A stretch of 61,953 bases of DNA from CAYOUV01 sp964407265 (GCA_964407265.1 CAYOUV010000013.1:1-61953), one strand, 5' to 3'. Shown: positions 50,441-60,048, counted from the first letter of the stretch. Notes: generated by a model not told the origin, from the sequence alone. Translations and numbers: made by a program.

Positions 50441-53201
50441 CGCGCTGCGACCAAATCCAACCGCCACTCCAACCCAGCATTTCCCCAATTATGGTCCAAC
50501 CTAACACTCCCCAGGTACCGCTGGTAGAGACCCAGGCGGTGCTACCTGGAAATCCAAGCGCCAAATAATTGTAAGCAATCAAGCCACCCAGCAGCACGCT
50601 TAAAGCCCAGCGAAGTCCCCAGCGTCGGTTATGTATTTGACTGCCGATTCTGTAAGCGAACCAGGTACCAAGGATCAACACGATCACTACCAAAATCCAG
50701 ACGCTGAATGGCGGATATCCATCCGTAATGGAAAATAAGCCGGACTCTTGAGATATTGGTGTGGGCGTAATTTCAAACAGTGGCGTTTGGGTCGGGACTG
50801 GAGCGATGACTGTCATCGCTGCTGCTTCCCCGCTCGTTACATCCAGTTGGACAATATCTGAAACCGTTGCGGGCTCGCTACTGGCACGGATTTCGATCAT
50901 ACCCGTTTTATCCAAGCGGAAAGAGGCGCGAGCAATACCATCGGTAGTATTGGCATCCACCTGCTGTAAAATACCACCGCTTTCCCCTGTCAGGGTCATG
51001 GTAAACCGCACGACCGTTCCATCCGGGACGCTATTGCCGTTATGGTCGAGAATTTCGCCTGTCCGAACTGCAACCGTATCGCCGACGTTGTAGAAGGGAA
51101 CCGCGGTCGGCTCAGGAGTTGCTGTCAGACTTTCTGGCGTGGAGGGCAGAGGAATGTCCGCAAAGAGCGAGATAGTTTGTCCCGGATCGGGTGAGGTAGC
51201 AGTGATCAGGTCATATCCAATTCCCTGTACCGAAACCGGTGAAGCTCCTTTGGGAGTCAATTCGCGATAGAGCAGACGGGCAGCCACATCCACAAACGGA
51301 GGTTGTTTGCTGTATAGATCGTAATAGGCCGTCAGTTTGGAAATATCAGTAGCATCCAAATAATATGGGGCGCTGAATGAGAACAGGATCACGTGCTTGT
51401 CGCGTAATAAATCCTGGTGCTCAGAAAGAAATCGCTGGATGGTTATGGGCTGATCTAGGTCGGTTCCGGCCAGTGACAGAACCACCCAATTACTGCGGCG
51501 CAAATCATCCGACAAAGGCGTATCACCACCATCCAACATCACTTTCAGGTCGTCAAAGCTGTGTGAGAAGAGATGGTTAATGAATACCTGTCCACCCGCG
51601 CTCGGGCCGTACAGGCGCAAGACCACATCCTGAAATTCTGTTTGTGACATGATCGGTTGCTCGGCACAGGTACTACATTGGCGAGCAGTTTGTACATCCG
51701 TAATAAATACAATATTGTCACGATAATCAGGAGGCCCCGGCAGGACAGTGTCCAATTCACGCAGGTCAGGGCTGATCAAGGTGGCAGCCTGGCGGGCAAT
51801 CTCAAAGGGAATCTGGCTGGATTGATTTACAACACTCTTGTAATCGGTTTGAGGTAATATGTAAGGTAGAGACAGGTCCCGGTACATGCCGTACTTGGCT
51901 TGGAGAATGCGTTCGACCGCAGCGTTAACACGTTGTGCAAAGGCCGGATCCTCACGATATTTCTGGGCAAAGTAATCCAGGACTCGCAGCACGGTAGTGT
52001 AAGAATCGGTGTCGTCGCTCGAGCGGATATTACCCAGATAGAGCATATCATTGCCAGCCAGGAAAGCATTGAGGGCTACCAACCGCGCCTGGAAATTGAA
52101 CCCGCTCGGATCGTAGAACTGGCGCACAGCCTGGCTACCCAGGTCATCACTGACGATCAGCCCGCCATTTTCGCGCCAGGAGACAAATTGCGGTAAAGAC
52201 AAAATCTGGGCCAGCGCCTGGGGATCAAAGCTGATCGGGCGTGTACTGGCGCGGATATTGCCTTGAAATCCCTGATATCGAATATGCGAAACCAATAAAC
52301 CGTCCACTTTGGCTTGCGGGCTGGGGGCATTTCCAGTCACAGCAAAGAATGGAGGCAGTTCAATTTGTTTCATCTGTTCCAGGGACTTGCGTACGGTGGC
52401 CACTTCTTCCTCGGGCAACCGATCCGAACTACCTCGGCCAGGGAAGTGTTTGGCGATTACCAGTAATTTTCCGCTGCTGCCCGAATGCAATCCGCTGATA
52501 TAGGCCTGTCCCATTTTTCCAACCCAATACGGATCACCCCCGAAGACACGCGTTCCCAGGTCACCACCACCACTGGGATTGGGGGTTTCGAGTACATCCA
52601 ATGATGGCCCCATGAACAGGTTAAATCCCAGCGCCGACAGTTCCTGACCGAGAATATTGCCAGTTTGTTCTGCCAGGTCGGGATTCCAAGTTGCTCCGAG
52701 AGCCATCTCATTCGGCAGCGGGGTCAGGTCATTAATGATTTGATCATAAGGTGGACCATCCCCATCCTGCGCTATCCCGATAAACAGCGGTACATAATTG
52801 CGTTGCAACGAATTGTTTGTCGTTGGATCAATGTAAGGCAAAAGAGAGCTATTCCACTCCGCACGTTGCAAATCTCCAATCATTTGGAACGTATTTGCCA
52901 GCGTATCTGGAGCATCCGAAAAATTGTCATTGGCGGCCACCATCACAACCCCGCCAACGTTATGATTAACGATCAGATCATAAATTTGGGAATTGGTTCC
53001 AACGTCTGTGCCAGTAAAGGTCACTAAAAACAATTGCCCGACACGCTCTTCGGGTGTCATCGATTCAAGTAATGCGCCCACAGCCGGTGGTGGTGTCGCA
53101 GTTTGCGCCATTACAGAGACTGGCGGAAATACAACCGACCCCATTAAAGACGCGACCAGTATCAACAACATCAGGGCTGAGAATAAGCGCTTGGCTCTCA
53201 T
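50430..53201 (-). CDS. GH3-like (NagZ-type) membrane-anchored protein with altered catalytic loop
   Basis: A 923-residue exported protein: signal peptide (1-32), GH3 N-terminal TIM barrel (about 40-400; SMTPEERVGQLFLVTFTG, LLVIAKHFPGRGSSDRLPEE, nucleophile region GGLIVSDDLGSQAV), a second domain (about 420-620), an Ig-like segment (VAVRTGEILDHNGNSVPDGT), and three C-terminal membrane helices. The NagZ loop KHFPGHGDTxxDSH is replaced by KHFPGRGSSDRLPEEE, so the Asp-His acid/base dyad is absent. Start ATG 53201 follows AGGAGA and overlaps the dehydratase stop (ATGA). Confidence 0.82.
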   Translation of the reverse strand: MRAKRLFSALMLLILVASLMGSVVFPPVSVMAQTATPPPAVGALLESMTPEERVGQLFLVTFTGTDVGTNSQIYDLIVNHNVGGVVMVAANDNFSDAPDTLANTFQMIGDLQRAEWNSSLLPYIDPTTNNSLQRNYVPLFIGIAQDGDGPPYDQIINDLTPLPNEMALGATWNPDLAEQTGNILGQELSALGFNLFMGPSLDVLETPNPSGGGDLGTRVFGGDPYWVGKMGQAYISGLHSGSSGKLLVIAKHFPGRGSSDRLPEEEVATVRKSLEQMKQIELPPFFAVTGNAPSPQAKVDGLLVSHIRYQGFQGNIRASTRPISFDPQALAQILSLPQFVSWRENGGLIVSDDLGSQAVRQFYDPSGFNFQARLVALNAFLAGNDMLYLGNIRSSDDTDSYTTVLRVLDYFAQKYREDPAFAQRVNAAVERILQAKYGMYRDLSLPYILPQTDYKSVVNQSSQIPFEIARQAATLISPDLRELDTVLPGPPDYRDNIVFITDVQTARQCSTCAEQPIMSQTEFQDVVLRLYGPSAGGQVFINHLFSHSFDDLKVMLDGGDTPLSDDLRRSNWVVLSLAGTDLDQPITIQRFLSEHQDLLRDKHVILFSFSAPYYLDATDISKLTAYYDLYSKQPPFVDVAARLLYRELTPKGASPVSVQGIGYDLITATSPDPGQTISLFADIPLPSTPESLTATPEPTAVPFYNVGDTVAVRTGEILDHNGNSVPDGTVVRFTMTLTGESGGILQQVDANTTDGIARASFRLDKTGMIEIRASSEPATVSDIVQLDVTSGEAAAMTVIAPVPTQTPLFEITPTPISQESGLFSITDGYPPFSVWILVVIVLILGTWFAYRIGSQIHNRRWGLRWALSVLLGGLIAYNYLALGFPGSTAWVSTSGTWGVLGWTIIGEMLGWSGGWIWSQRASD

Positions 53202-54151
53202 GCATCTCCTGCATAACTTTGACAAATTTCTGCATGGAGCTCGGGTTGGATATTCCCCCCCGAAACCACGACTACTGCGGGACGAGCATTGACCTTTTCC
53301 GACAGGATGGCTGCCAGCCCAACCGCTCCGGCTCCTTCTAACTTCTGGCCGTATTTGTGCCACGAATGGGCGATTGCCCGCCTGATTTCATCTTCCGACA
53401 CCAGTATGATTTCATCCACGAATTGTTTGACCAGCGAGATGGTCACCGAACCCTCTTCAACCGCCCCCGTCAGGCCATCCGCCAGACTGGGAAGATCGGG
53501 GACGTTTTGCTGCGTGTTGTGATAATACAATGAATGCATAAATGGTGAAGCCTCAGCTTGAACACCGATCAGGTGCGGACGCGGATTGAAACGTGACAGG
53601 AATGCACCGACACCAGAGATTAATCCGCCACCACTGACAGGTACCAGCCAGGTCGGGACAAAGGATAGATTTAACTCACGGGCAACTTCCATGGCCAATG
53701 TGCCCTGTCCAGCAACCACCTGACCATCATTGTAAGGGGAAATCCAGGTCTTTCCGGATTCGGTGGCATGCTTCAAGCCAGCCGCTTCAGCTTCGGCATA
53801 TCCCCCATCAACTAGCCGGACCTCTGCTCCAAGGTTGCGCATTGCATCCAGTTTGATCGCTGGAGCTTGCGCAGAAGCAAAAACCGTCACCGGAGCACCG
53901 ACCTGCTTCCCCGCCAAAGCAACTCCCTGGCCGTGATTGCCTGCGGAGGCCGTCACAATACCAACTTCGCGCTCCCATTCCAGCAAGGTCAGTACTTTAT
54001 TCAACGCACCTCGTGCTTTGAATGAGCCGGTTACCTGCTGATTGTCCCACTTAAAATAGACATCAAGCGCCGCATCGTAGGTCAGCGGCGTTCGGTGGAT
54101 ATAAGGTGCAATACGGGCGTCGGCTTCGTCCAGCCATTCCGGAGGAATCAT
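53198..54151 (-). CDS. Threonine dehydratase / serine racemase-like PLP enzyme
   Basis: A 317-residue fold-type II PLP enzyme that deaminates threonine or serine, or racemises serine. Schiff-base Lys is in TGSFKARGALNKV, cofactor loop in TASAGNHGQGVALAG, phosphate-binding loop in VPVSGGGLISGVG. No ACT regulatory domain follows, so it is the short catabolic type. Both ends overlap neighbours by ATGA (GDPD upstream, GH3-like downstream). Confidence 0.9.
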   Translation of the reverse strand: MIPPEWLDEADARIAPYIHRTPLTYDAALDVYFKWDNQQVTGSFKARGALNKVLTLLEWEREVGIVTASAGNHGQGVALAGKQVGAPVTVFASAQAPAIKLDAMRNLGAEVRLVDGGYAEAEAAGLKHATESGKTWISPYNDGQVVAGQGTLAMEVARELNLSFVPTWLVPVSGGGLISGVGAFLSRFNPRPHLIGVQAEASPFMHSLYYHNTQQNVPDLPSLADGLTGAVEEGSVTISLVKQFVDEIILVSEDEIRRAIAHSWHKYGQKLEGAGAVGLAAILSEKVNARPAVVVVSGGNIQPELHAEICQSYAGDA

Positions 54152-54900
54152 GTGGCGCCTCCGAATAGATTTCTCGCTAGTTGTACATCATCGGTGATAA
54201 TACCATCCACACCCAGTGAATGAAGTCGCTTCATTTCAGCCTCAGCATTCACGGTCCAAACGTGAACGCGCTTGCCCTTTTGGTGAAGGCGTCTAACCAG
54301 ATGAGCGTTCACATCCGATTGATAGGGGTGCAGGGCAGTGTAAATTTTTCGAGTGTAACCAATAGTACGACCGGGCCAGCCCAGCCAACCTTTGAGGGTC
54401 AGCAAACCACAGGGGGTTTCCGGCAGGGATTTCGCAGCCTTATTCAAGTTACCGGGAAAGAACGAGGAAAAAACGACCCTTTCCTGCATGCTGTGGCGTT
54501 TAACCAGGGCAACAACTTTCTCAACCAAACCATCACGAGGCGTCGTATAGTTGGTCAGTTCTACATTGATGAGCAGACGTTGTCCCACCGCTTCGAAAAC
54601 TTCTTCCAGGGTGGGAATTGGCTCGCCGTGGAATTTTTCAGACATAAAACTGCCTGCGTCAAGTTCACGCAGGGCAGTAAATGACAGATCAGCAACGCGA
54701 CCGGTTCCATTTGTCGTGCGATCCACATTTGGGTCGTGGATGACCACTGGGACCCCATCAGCGGTCAATTTTACATCCAGCTCAACGGCATCAGCACCCA
54801 GATCAGCAGCCAATTGAAAGGCGGCCAAGGTGTTCTCGGGTGCCATAGACGAAGCACCCCGATGAGCAAAGACAACTGGACGAGGAAGTTCGTTCAGCAC
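54148..54900 (-). CDS. Glycerophosphodiester phosphodiesterase
   Basis: A 250-residue GDPD (TIM-barrel) enzyme that hydrolyses glycerophosphodiesters to glycerol 3-phosphate and an alcohol. Motifs: VVFAHRGASSMAPENTLAAF, AVELDVKLTADGVPVVIHDP (metal-binding Glu/Asp and catalytic His), and C-terminal VHVWTVNAEAEM with GVDGIITDD. No signal peptide. It begins directly after the AAA ATPase stop and its own stop overlaps the next ATG. Confidence 0.95.
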   Translation of the reverse strand: MLNELPRPVVFAHRGASSMAPENTLAAFQLAADLGADAVELDVKLTADGVPVVIHDPNVDRTTNGTGRVADLSFTALRELDAGSFMSEKFHGEPIPTLEEVFEAVGQRLLINVELTNYTTPRDGLVEKVVALVKRHSMQERVVFSSFFPGNLNKAAKSLPETPCGLLTLKGWLGWPGRTIGYTRKIYTALHPYQSDVNAHLVRRLHQKGKRVHVWTVNAEAEMKRLHSLGVDGIITDDVQLARNLFGGAT

Positions 54901-56232
54901 TTAGAGCTCCACAAAGTAAGCTTGTGCAGCTCGGTCGATCATCTCCTTGCTCATTTCGGGATCGATAGCCAAGTAACGGGCAATGTCAAGGATTTGGTCG
55001 CACATATCCCGGGGATGAGAAGCGCGTAATTTGCGATTGCGTTTGATGTACCACTCTTGCAGCAGGTAAGCTAAACCCTGATCGCTGTACGGGATGCCTT
55101 TAGCCTGCGCAACGCGGCGAAAAATCTCACGATACTCCTCGTAAGAAGGATCGCCAATCTCAATCTTGTGACGCAGGCGGCGCAGGAAGGCCTCATCAAC
55201 CAAGTCTCTGGGTGGCAGGTTGGTCGAAAAGACAACCAATACATCAAAGGGAATCTCGATCTTGCGACCTGTATGCAAAGTCAGGAAGTCAACCCGGTTT
55301 TCCAATGGAACGATCCAGCGATTGAGCAGGTCTCTCGGCCGAACCTGTTGACGTCCAAAATCATCGATCAACAGGATACCGCCATTGGCTTTGACTTGGA
55401 ATGGGGCTTCGTAAAACTTATTTGTATCGTCGAAAACCAGGTCCAGGCCATCCAGCGTCAACTCACCGCCAACAACAATAAATGGCCGGCGGATCTTGAC
55501 CCAACGCGGGTCACGGCGGGTGCTGGTGCGCAATGATCCCGTTCCCGTTCCCAACGAATCCTGTTCAGGCGCCAGTTGGTGATTGACCGAATCATACAAC
55601 TTGACAACCTGTCCATCCACATGCAGTGCATGAGGAATATACATATTTTGTTGCAAGATCAAGTTTCCAAAAGCGCGCGCAATACTGGTCTTGCCATTTC
55701 CTGGAGGTCCATACAGAAAGATCGAGGATCCTGAATTAAGTGCCGGGCCAAGTGTCTGAAAAGTTGACTCGGAAATAACCAGCTGCGAAAGGATCTGCCG
55801 CATTTGCCGGGCTGTGACGACCATCCGGCTGCGCATTTGACGGCGCATGGAAGCATTGTAGACATCGATCGGTACGGGAGCGGGACCAGCATATTGGCTG
55901 CGTTCGAGCGCCTCGCGAGCGCGTGCGACCCCAGCACCGGTAATCGCGTATTGATAACCGCCTTCTCCCAACCCAATCTGCGAGGATTTGACCTCGATCA
56001 ATTTTTCTCGCTTGAGTACTTCCAGAATCTGATCCGTCACTCCAGCAAAGGGCAGCGCAATTTCTTCGGAAATCTTAAAGCCTGAGAGATAACCCCCAAA
56101 ATAAAGGATCTTAAGTGCTAAATCTTGCAACCAGAGTGGGGAAAGACCTGTGTCTTCCAAATTGGCAATTGCCGGAGGTAAAAATCCAGTCCCGGGCAGA
56201 GATGGAACTTGTTGTGTGGGAATATTGGTCAT
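54901..56232 (-). CDS. AAA ATPase with N-terminal winged-helix-like region
   Basis: A 443-residue ATPase. The N-terminal part (about 20-130) is helical and resembles a winged helix (LKREKLIEVKSSQIGLGEGG, YQYAITGAGVARARE). The AAA core (about 145-400) has Walker A FLYGPPGNGKTS, Walker B GILLIDDFGRQQVRP, sensor VVFSTNLPPRDLVDEAFLRR with an arginine finger. Function unknown; the family is not one I can name. GGAGGATTAG precedes ATG 56232, and an extended -10 lies about 70 bases upstream. First gene of the AAA-GDPD-dehydratase-GH3 operon. Confidence 0.85.
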   Translation of the reverse strand: MTNIPTQQVPSLPGTGFLPPAIANLEDTGLSPLWLQDLALKILYFGGYLSGFKISEEIALPFAGVTDQILEVLKREKLIEVKSSQIGLGEGGYQYAITGAGVARAREALERSQYAGPAPVPIDVYNASMRRQMRSRMVVTARQMRQILSQLVISESTFQTLGPALNSGSSIFLYGPPGNGKTSIARAFGNLILQQNMYIPHALHVDGQVVKLYDSVNHQLAPEQDSLGTGTGSLRTSTRRDPRWVKIRRPFIVVGGELTLDGLDLVFDDTNKFYEAPFQVKANGGILLIDDFGRQQVRPRDLLNRWIVPLENRVDFLTLHTGRKIEIPFDVLVVFSTNLPPRDLVDEAFLRRLRHKIEIGDPSYEEYREIFRRVAQAKGIPYSDQGLAYLLQEWYIKRNRKLRASHPRDMCDQILDIARYLAIDPEMSKEMIDRAAQAYFVEL

Positions 56233-56302
56233 CTAATCCTCCAACCCATGCAATCCAGTATCATCAAAATGATTACAAAATTTAATAATTCATGCATTCC
56301 GA

Positions 56303-56311
56303 ATTATAGCA
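56303..56311 (-). promoter_or_regulatory. Extended -10 promoter for the AAA ATPase operon
   Basis: TGCTATAAT on the minus strand (56311-56303), about 70 bases before ATG 56232. It matches the TGCTATA-type elements before upp and the 29.8 kb gene. Confidence 0.55.
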
Positions 56312-56352
56312 CGGCGTTTCAATCGATTTTCTAAACTTTTGTATTTATCGTA

Positions 56353-56358
56353 TATAAT
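56353..56358 (+). promoter_or_regulatory. -10 box of the GT2 gene (leaderless)
   Basis: A perfect TATAAT lies 7 bases before ATG 56366 (spacer TTGCCGC); no Shine-Dalgarno. The ROK gene has nearly the same spacer (TGCCGCT). Confidence 0.6.
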
Positions 56359-56365
56359 TTGCCGC

Positions 56366-57049
56366 ATGAATCTTTCTGTCATCATCCCAGTCTTTAACGA
56401 AGAAAACAGCATCCGCGAAATTGTCAAACGCGTCCAGGCCACTAAGCTGGTTTGGGAGATCGTCATTGTGGATGACGGTTCACAAGACGGCACCCGTGAG
56501 ATCCTCAAAGAATTGGGCGGTAAGCCAAATGTTCACGTTGTGCTGCACGAGAGGAATAGCGGGAAAGGCTCAGCCGTGCGTGACGGCATCGCTGCCGCAC
56601 AAGGCGACATTCTCCTAATCCAGGATGCCGATCTGGAATACGATCCGCGCGAGTATCCCAATTTATTACGTCCCCTAGAGGAGGGTGCCGCCGATGTAGT
56701 CTATGGGTCGCGCTTCCTGGGTGCAGCCCGGCGACCAATCCTGTTTTGGAATATGCTTGCCAACAAAATCCTAACCCTGATAACTAATATCTTGTATAAC
56801 AATATCCTGACGGATATGGAAACCGGTTACAAAGTCTTTCGTAAAGAGGTTTTGGAGGGGGTTCCTCTACACGCCAAACGCTTCGACTTCGAGCCGGAAT
56901 TCACCGCCAAGATGCTCAAACGCAAGGTGCGCATCTTCGAGGTGCCAATCACTTTTTACCCGCGCGATTATACTGAGGGGAAAAAGATCAAAATGAAAGA
57001 CGCCTTCGAGGCAGTGTGGACTTTGATCAAATACAGGTTTGTGGATTGA
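56366..57049 (+). CDS. Glycosyltransferase family 2 (dolichyl-phosphate-mannose-synthase-like)
   Basis: A 227-residue inverting transferase that moves a hexose from a nucleotide sugar, most likely to a polyprenyl phosphate. Nucleotide-binding start SVIIPVFNEENSIREIV, IVIVDDGSQDGT, the DxD-type motif in LIQDADLEYDPREYP, ETGYKVFR, and KRFDFEPEFTAKML with C-terminal TYPxDYTEGKKI-type segment (FYPRDYTEGKKIKMKD). No membrane helices. ATG 56366 is preferred over TTG 56339 because the TATAAT lies between them. Possible donor for the GT-C-like protein at 27 kb (inference). Confidence 0.92.
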   Translation: MNLSVIIPVFNEENSIREIVKRVQATKLVWEIVIVDDGSQDGTREILKELGGKPNVHVVLHERNSGKGSAVRDGIAAAQGDILLIQDADLEYDPREYPNLLRPLEEGAADVVYGSRFLGAARRPILFWNMLANKILTLITNILYNNILTDMETGYKVFRKEVLEGVPLHAKRFDFEPEFTAKMLKRKVRIFEVPITFYPRDYTEGKKIKMKDAFEAVWTLIKYRFVD

Positions 57050-57069
57050 ATTTAAATAGAATAAATTAG

Positions 57070-57103
57070 TAGAGCACCGGCCATTGTAAGTACCGGTGCT
57101 CTA
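57070..57103. terminator. Bidirectional terminator between GT2 and the S41 gene
   Basis: TAGAGCACCGG / CCGGTGCTCTA, 11 bp with a 12-base loop, followed by TTTTGTT in the rightward direction; it lies between two convergent genes. Confidence 0.8.
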
Positions 57104-57136
57104 TTTTGTTATTATGCTTTCCAACACCTAGAATCA

Positions 57137-59623
57137 CTACGGCGTGACAAACACGCTGTAATCCAGCACGTAATCACCCGGCGGATAATCCGTCTGCCCA
57201 TCATTGATCTTTTTCGTCATCGTCATTGTCGTACTGAGATGGTGCTCACCAGCCGGCCAATCGCTTAGCGCTGCATAGATCAAGTGGCAAAACAGATTTT
57301 GAGAGGGCGTCTCGAAAACGGCCATCTGGTCATTGGGCACATCTTTCCCATCCAGGACAAATTTGTACTGGATCGACTTCAGGTTGTCAGCCAGAACCTC
57401 TTTGGTTGAGGCACACCAGATGCCGCCCCAAATCAACTTATCAGATTGAGATGCCTGGACTGTAAAGGTCAGCGTACCTGGTTTGGCATAATCCGCATCC
57501 GAATAGTTTTCGCGTGCCAACTGCTCGATGAATTTTGCCCCTCCGCTCAAAGCTGCTTCAGCGGCATTTTTATCCAACATTTTCGGCGGACCGGACGGTT
57601 CAACCCCCGCCCCTTGCGGCTGTAGTACAGCTTGTTCGCCCGCTTTCAGTACTACGTCCTCATTCGACAGGACAGTCTTCGCATCAACCGGAACACGCAA
57701 GGTAGGAGCAACGCCTTTACCCTCCAGAAAGATGCTGCCATCCGGCAGGATGAAGCGACCGGTCGGAATCTGCATGGACATGCCCTCGGGCAGGATGAAC
57801 TGCCCCCGCGCTACTTCCGCTTCAGTTCCAGAAGTCGGATTTTGCCCGACAACGATCATGCCGGGCACCTTACTAAAGCCATAAGCCTCTAATTCGCAGG
57901 CGCTGGCGCAGGCTTGCCCTACCAGCAGCACCTGCTTATCAAAATGATATTGTTCCTGGTTGGGCGTGATCTTGTCAGGCAAGCCTTCGGGTTCGAACTT
58001 GCCGGTCTTGCTGCTGTAATATTCCAACTGACCCATGGTAATTTCATTTTGAGTTAGGAAACCTGCCAGACCTAACGGCGCGCCACCGGAGTTTTGGCGC
58101 AGGTCGATCACAATTCCCGCCACTTTGTTGTTTTGGAAGGTGGTGAGAGCACGTTCAAAAAGCCGGATAATCAGGTTCAGATCATCGTAGTTCGAATTAA
58201 TCTTCACATACCCTACGCCTGAATTGAGGATTTTATACTCAACCGGTAGAGCATTTGGGTCTGAGCCGGCGAAAATTGAAGTGACACCGAATGATTGGCG
58301 TTCAGCGATGGCAGTCAGATTCAAGGTTTGAGACTGGGCGTCAGGATTGGAGAAGGTCACACTGGCCTGCGTACCGAGTGTGGCACGTAGCAGATAACGC
58401 GACTGCTGATAGCGATAAGACATTTCCGTGGACTGCGGCGTCCAGGGCTTGACATTGCTGATCGCGTCTTTGATCGGTTGACCGTTGAATGCAGTTACCT
58501 GCGCGCCGACCTGCATGCCAGCCTGAGCAACCGGGCTGCCAGCCAGCACATAAGTTACGATAACGCTGCCATCATCCAGTTCGCGGATCGCAAAACCATA
58601 GCCACCAGCTGTGGCATCCAGGAATTCTTGATTGCCAACATTCCCGCCGTTCAAACCAACGTGACCGTCCTTGAAGGCCAGCGTGAAATCTTGGAGTACA
58701 TCATAAAAAGCCTTGGGGTCTTTATTTTTCTCGGCGGCTTCCACGCGCGGCTGCAATTCAGCATATAAGCTATCCCAATTCGGCTGTTTTCCTTCAATCC
58801 CATTAAAAGCATACTCCTTACGCACGATCTCAAACATTTTGTCAAAAGCCTGGGTGTAGGAATCTTTCGAAAAATCCTTGATGGCGATATCTTTGGGCTC
58901 ATACAGAGCCAGGCTCGGTTCCGGCTGTTGGGTAACAGTGAAGGGTTCTTTGTCAAGGTTGACGACCGAATAGCCCGCCGGGAGAATTCCAACCGGGTCG
59001 TCCGCCGTGAACAGCTTGCCATCCGAGCCAAAACCGGTTGGGAATTCCTGATTCGCATCCGGCGACCAGACGACGAGATTTCCGCCAATCACTTCGTCCT
59101 CGTTCTCAGTATCGGTTACAACTGAGGCCAGGTAGGTCGGCCAACCCTTGGAGGCGTCATCAGCAACCGAATACGGGCCACCGGTCAGGTTCGGCCAATA
59201 TGAAACTGCGAAGATCTGCACCCCGGCATTTTTCTGTCCATTATTGTCGACATCCACCATCTGACCAGTTGGTCTGGCAGGCAATTGCAGGGCATAGGAA
59301 CCGTGCTTTTTTTGCGAATCTAAAGCCAGGTAACCCAGGGTCTGCGACGCGACCGGGATTTCCCACTCCCGGTCGCGTTTGACAAAACCGTACATATCAA
59401 CCAATGCCACTGCTTGCTCTACATAATATGTAGTAATGATGCTGTTGGTGTAATCAAATTCACCGGTAATTTCATATGGCTGGTTGCCCTGCCCACCTGC
59501 ACCCGATGGATTTGTGCCCAGTGGGGCTTGCGGTGTGTTGAATGGTAAAGAAAATGCGCAAGCCACTGTGAGCATACTAATCACCGTTAAAATCGACAGC
59601 AAGGAAAAAACGCGTTTCTTCAT
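57137..59623 (-). CDS. S41 (C-terminal-processing-protease-like) lipoprotein peptidase
   Basis: An 828-residue exported lipoprotein (lipobox LTVACA near residue 22). After a substrate- or lectin-like N-terminal region comes an S41 helical part, a PDZ domain (VIVTYVLAGSPVAQAGMQVG, TAFNGQPIKDAI), and the protease domain with IVIDLRQNSGGAPLGLAGFL and the probable serine in GQACASACELEAYGF. The lysine expected about 25 residues later is not evident (VVGQNPTSGTEAEV), so a tricorn-like triad is possible. A C-terminal domain of about 180 residues follows. ATG 59623 follows AGGAGAG. Confidence 0.85.
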   Translation of the reverse strand: MKKRVFSLLSILTVISMLTVACAFSLPFNTPQAPLGTNPSGAGGQGNQPYEITGEFDYTNSIITTYYVEQAVALVDMYGFVKRDREWEIPVASQTLGYLALDSQKKHGSYALQLPARPTGQMVDVDNNGQKNAGVQIFAVSYWPNLTGGPYSVADDASKGWPTYLASVVTDTENEDEVIGGNLVVWSPDANQEFPTGFGSDGKLFTADDPVGILPAGYSVVNLDKEPFTVTQQPEPSLALYEPKDIAIKDFSKDSYTQAFDKMFEIVRKEYAFNGIEGKQPNWDSLYAELQPRVEAAEKNKDPKAFYDVLQDFTLAFKDGHVGLNGGNVGNQEFLDATAGGYGFAIRELDDGSVIVTYVLAGSPVAQAGMQVGAQVTAFNGQPIKDAISNVKPWTPQSTEMSYRYQQSRYLLRATLGTQASVTFSNPDAQSQTLNLTAIAERQSFGVTSIFAGSDPNALPVEYKILNSGVGYVKINSNYDDLNLIIRLFERALTTFQNNKVAGIVIDLRQNSGGAPLGLAGFLTQNEITMGQLEYYSSKTGKFEPEGLPDKITPNQEQYHFDKQVLLVGQACASACELEAYGFSKVPGMIVVGQNPTSGTEAEVARGQFILPEGMSMQIPTGRFILPDGSIFLEGKGVAPTLRVPVDAKTVLSNEDVVLKAGEQAVLQPQGAGVEPSGPPKMLDKNAAEAALSGGAKFIEQLARENYSDADYAKPGTLTFTVQASQSDKLIWGGIWCASTKEVLADNLKSIQYKFVLDGKDVPNDQMAVFETPSQNLFCHLIYAALSDWPAGEHHLSTTMTMTKKINDGQTDYPPGDYVLDYSVFVTP

Positions 59624-59693
59624 CTTCTCTCTCCTAACTAATAAGAAATAATCCTTCGCAGGATCGCTCAATTATACTGCTCTGATCGTCAAG

Positions 59694-59699
59694 TATAAT
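59694..59699 (+). promoter_or_regulatory. -10 box of the 113-residue hypothetical gene (leaderless)
   Basis: A perfect TATAAT, then 7 bases (CATCAGC) to ATG 59707, without a Shine-Dalgarno. Confidence 0.55.
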
Positions 59700-59706
59700 C
59701 ATCAGC

Positions 59707-60048
59707 ATGGCCGATTGGAAAAACGAATTGATGGCTGAATTCGAACACGCTGATGAAGCCCGCGCTCGCGACAACGAAGGGCGGGCGCGCGTCTGTGCCC
59801 GGCGTGCGGCTGGCATCGCCATCCGCGAATATCTCGCGCGCCAAGGACAGCCTACACCCAATTCGAGCGCTTATAATTTAATCCGCCAGCTACGCGATGA
59901 ACCGGGTCTATCCCCTGAACTGATACGAGCGTGCGATTTTTTAACCTTGCGCGTCAATGAAGAATTCAAACTCCCAGTTGAGATGGACCTGGTATCCGAG
60001 GCGCGCAAGCTGTGCCAGGGACTGCTCACCGATTGGGATGGAAATTAA
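59707..60048 (+). CDS. Hypothetical helical protein
   Basis: A 113-residue soluble, mostly helical, charged protein: MADWKNELMAEFEHADEARA, ARVCARRAAGIAIREYLARQ, LIRQLRDEPGLSPELIRAC. The pattern (two long helices with an RxxAGIAIREYL segment) is reminiscent of HEPN-like small helical domains, but no diagnostic Rx4-6H motif is present. Function unknown. Its stop is inside the stem of a strong terminator. Confidence 0.75.
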   Translation: MADWKNELMAEFEHADEARARDNEGRARVCARRAAGIAIREYLARQGQPTPNSSAYNLIRQLRDEPGLSPELIRACDFLTLRVNEEFKLPVEMDLVSEARKLCQGLLTDWDGN

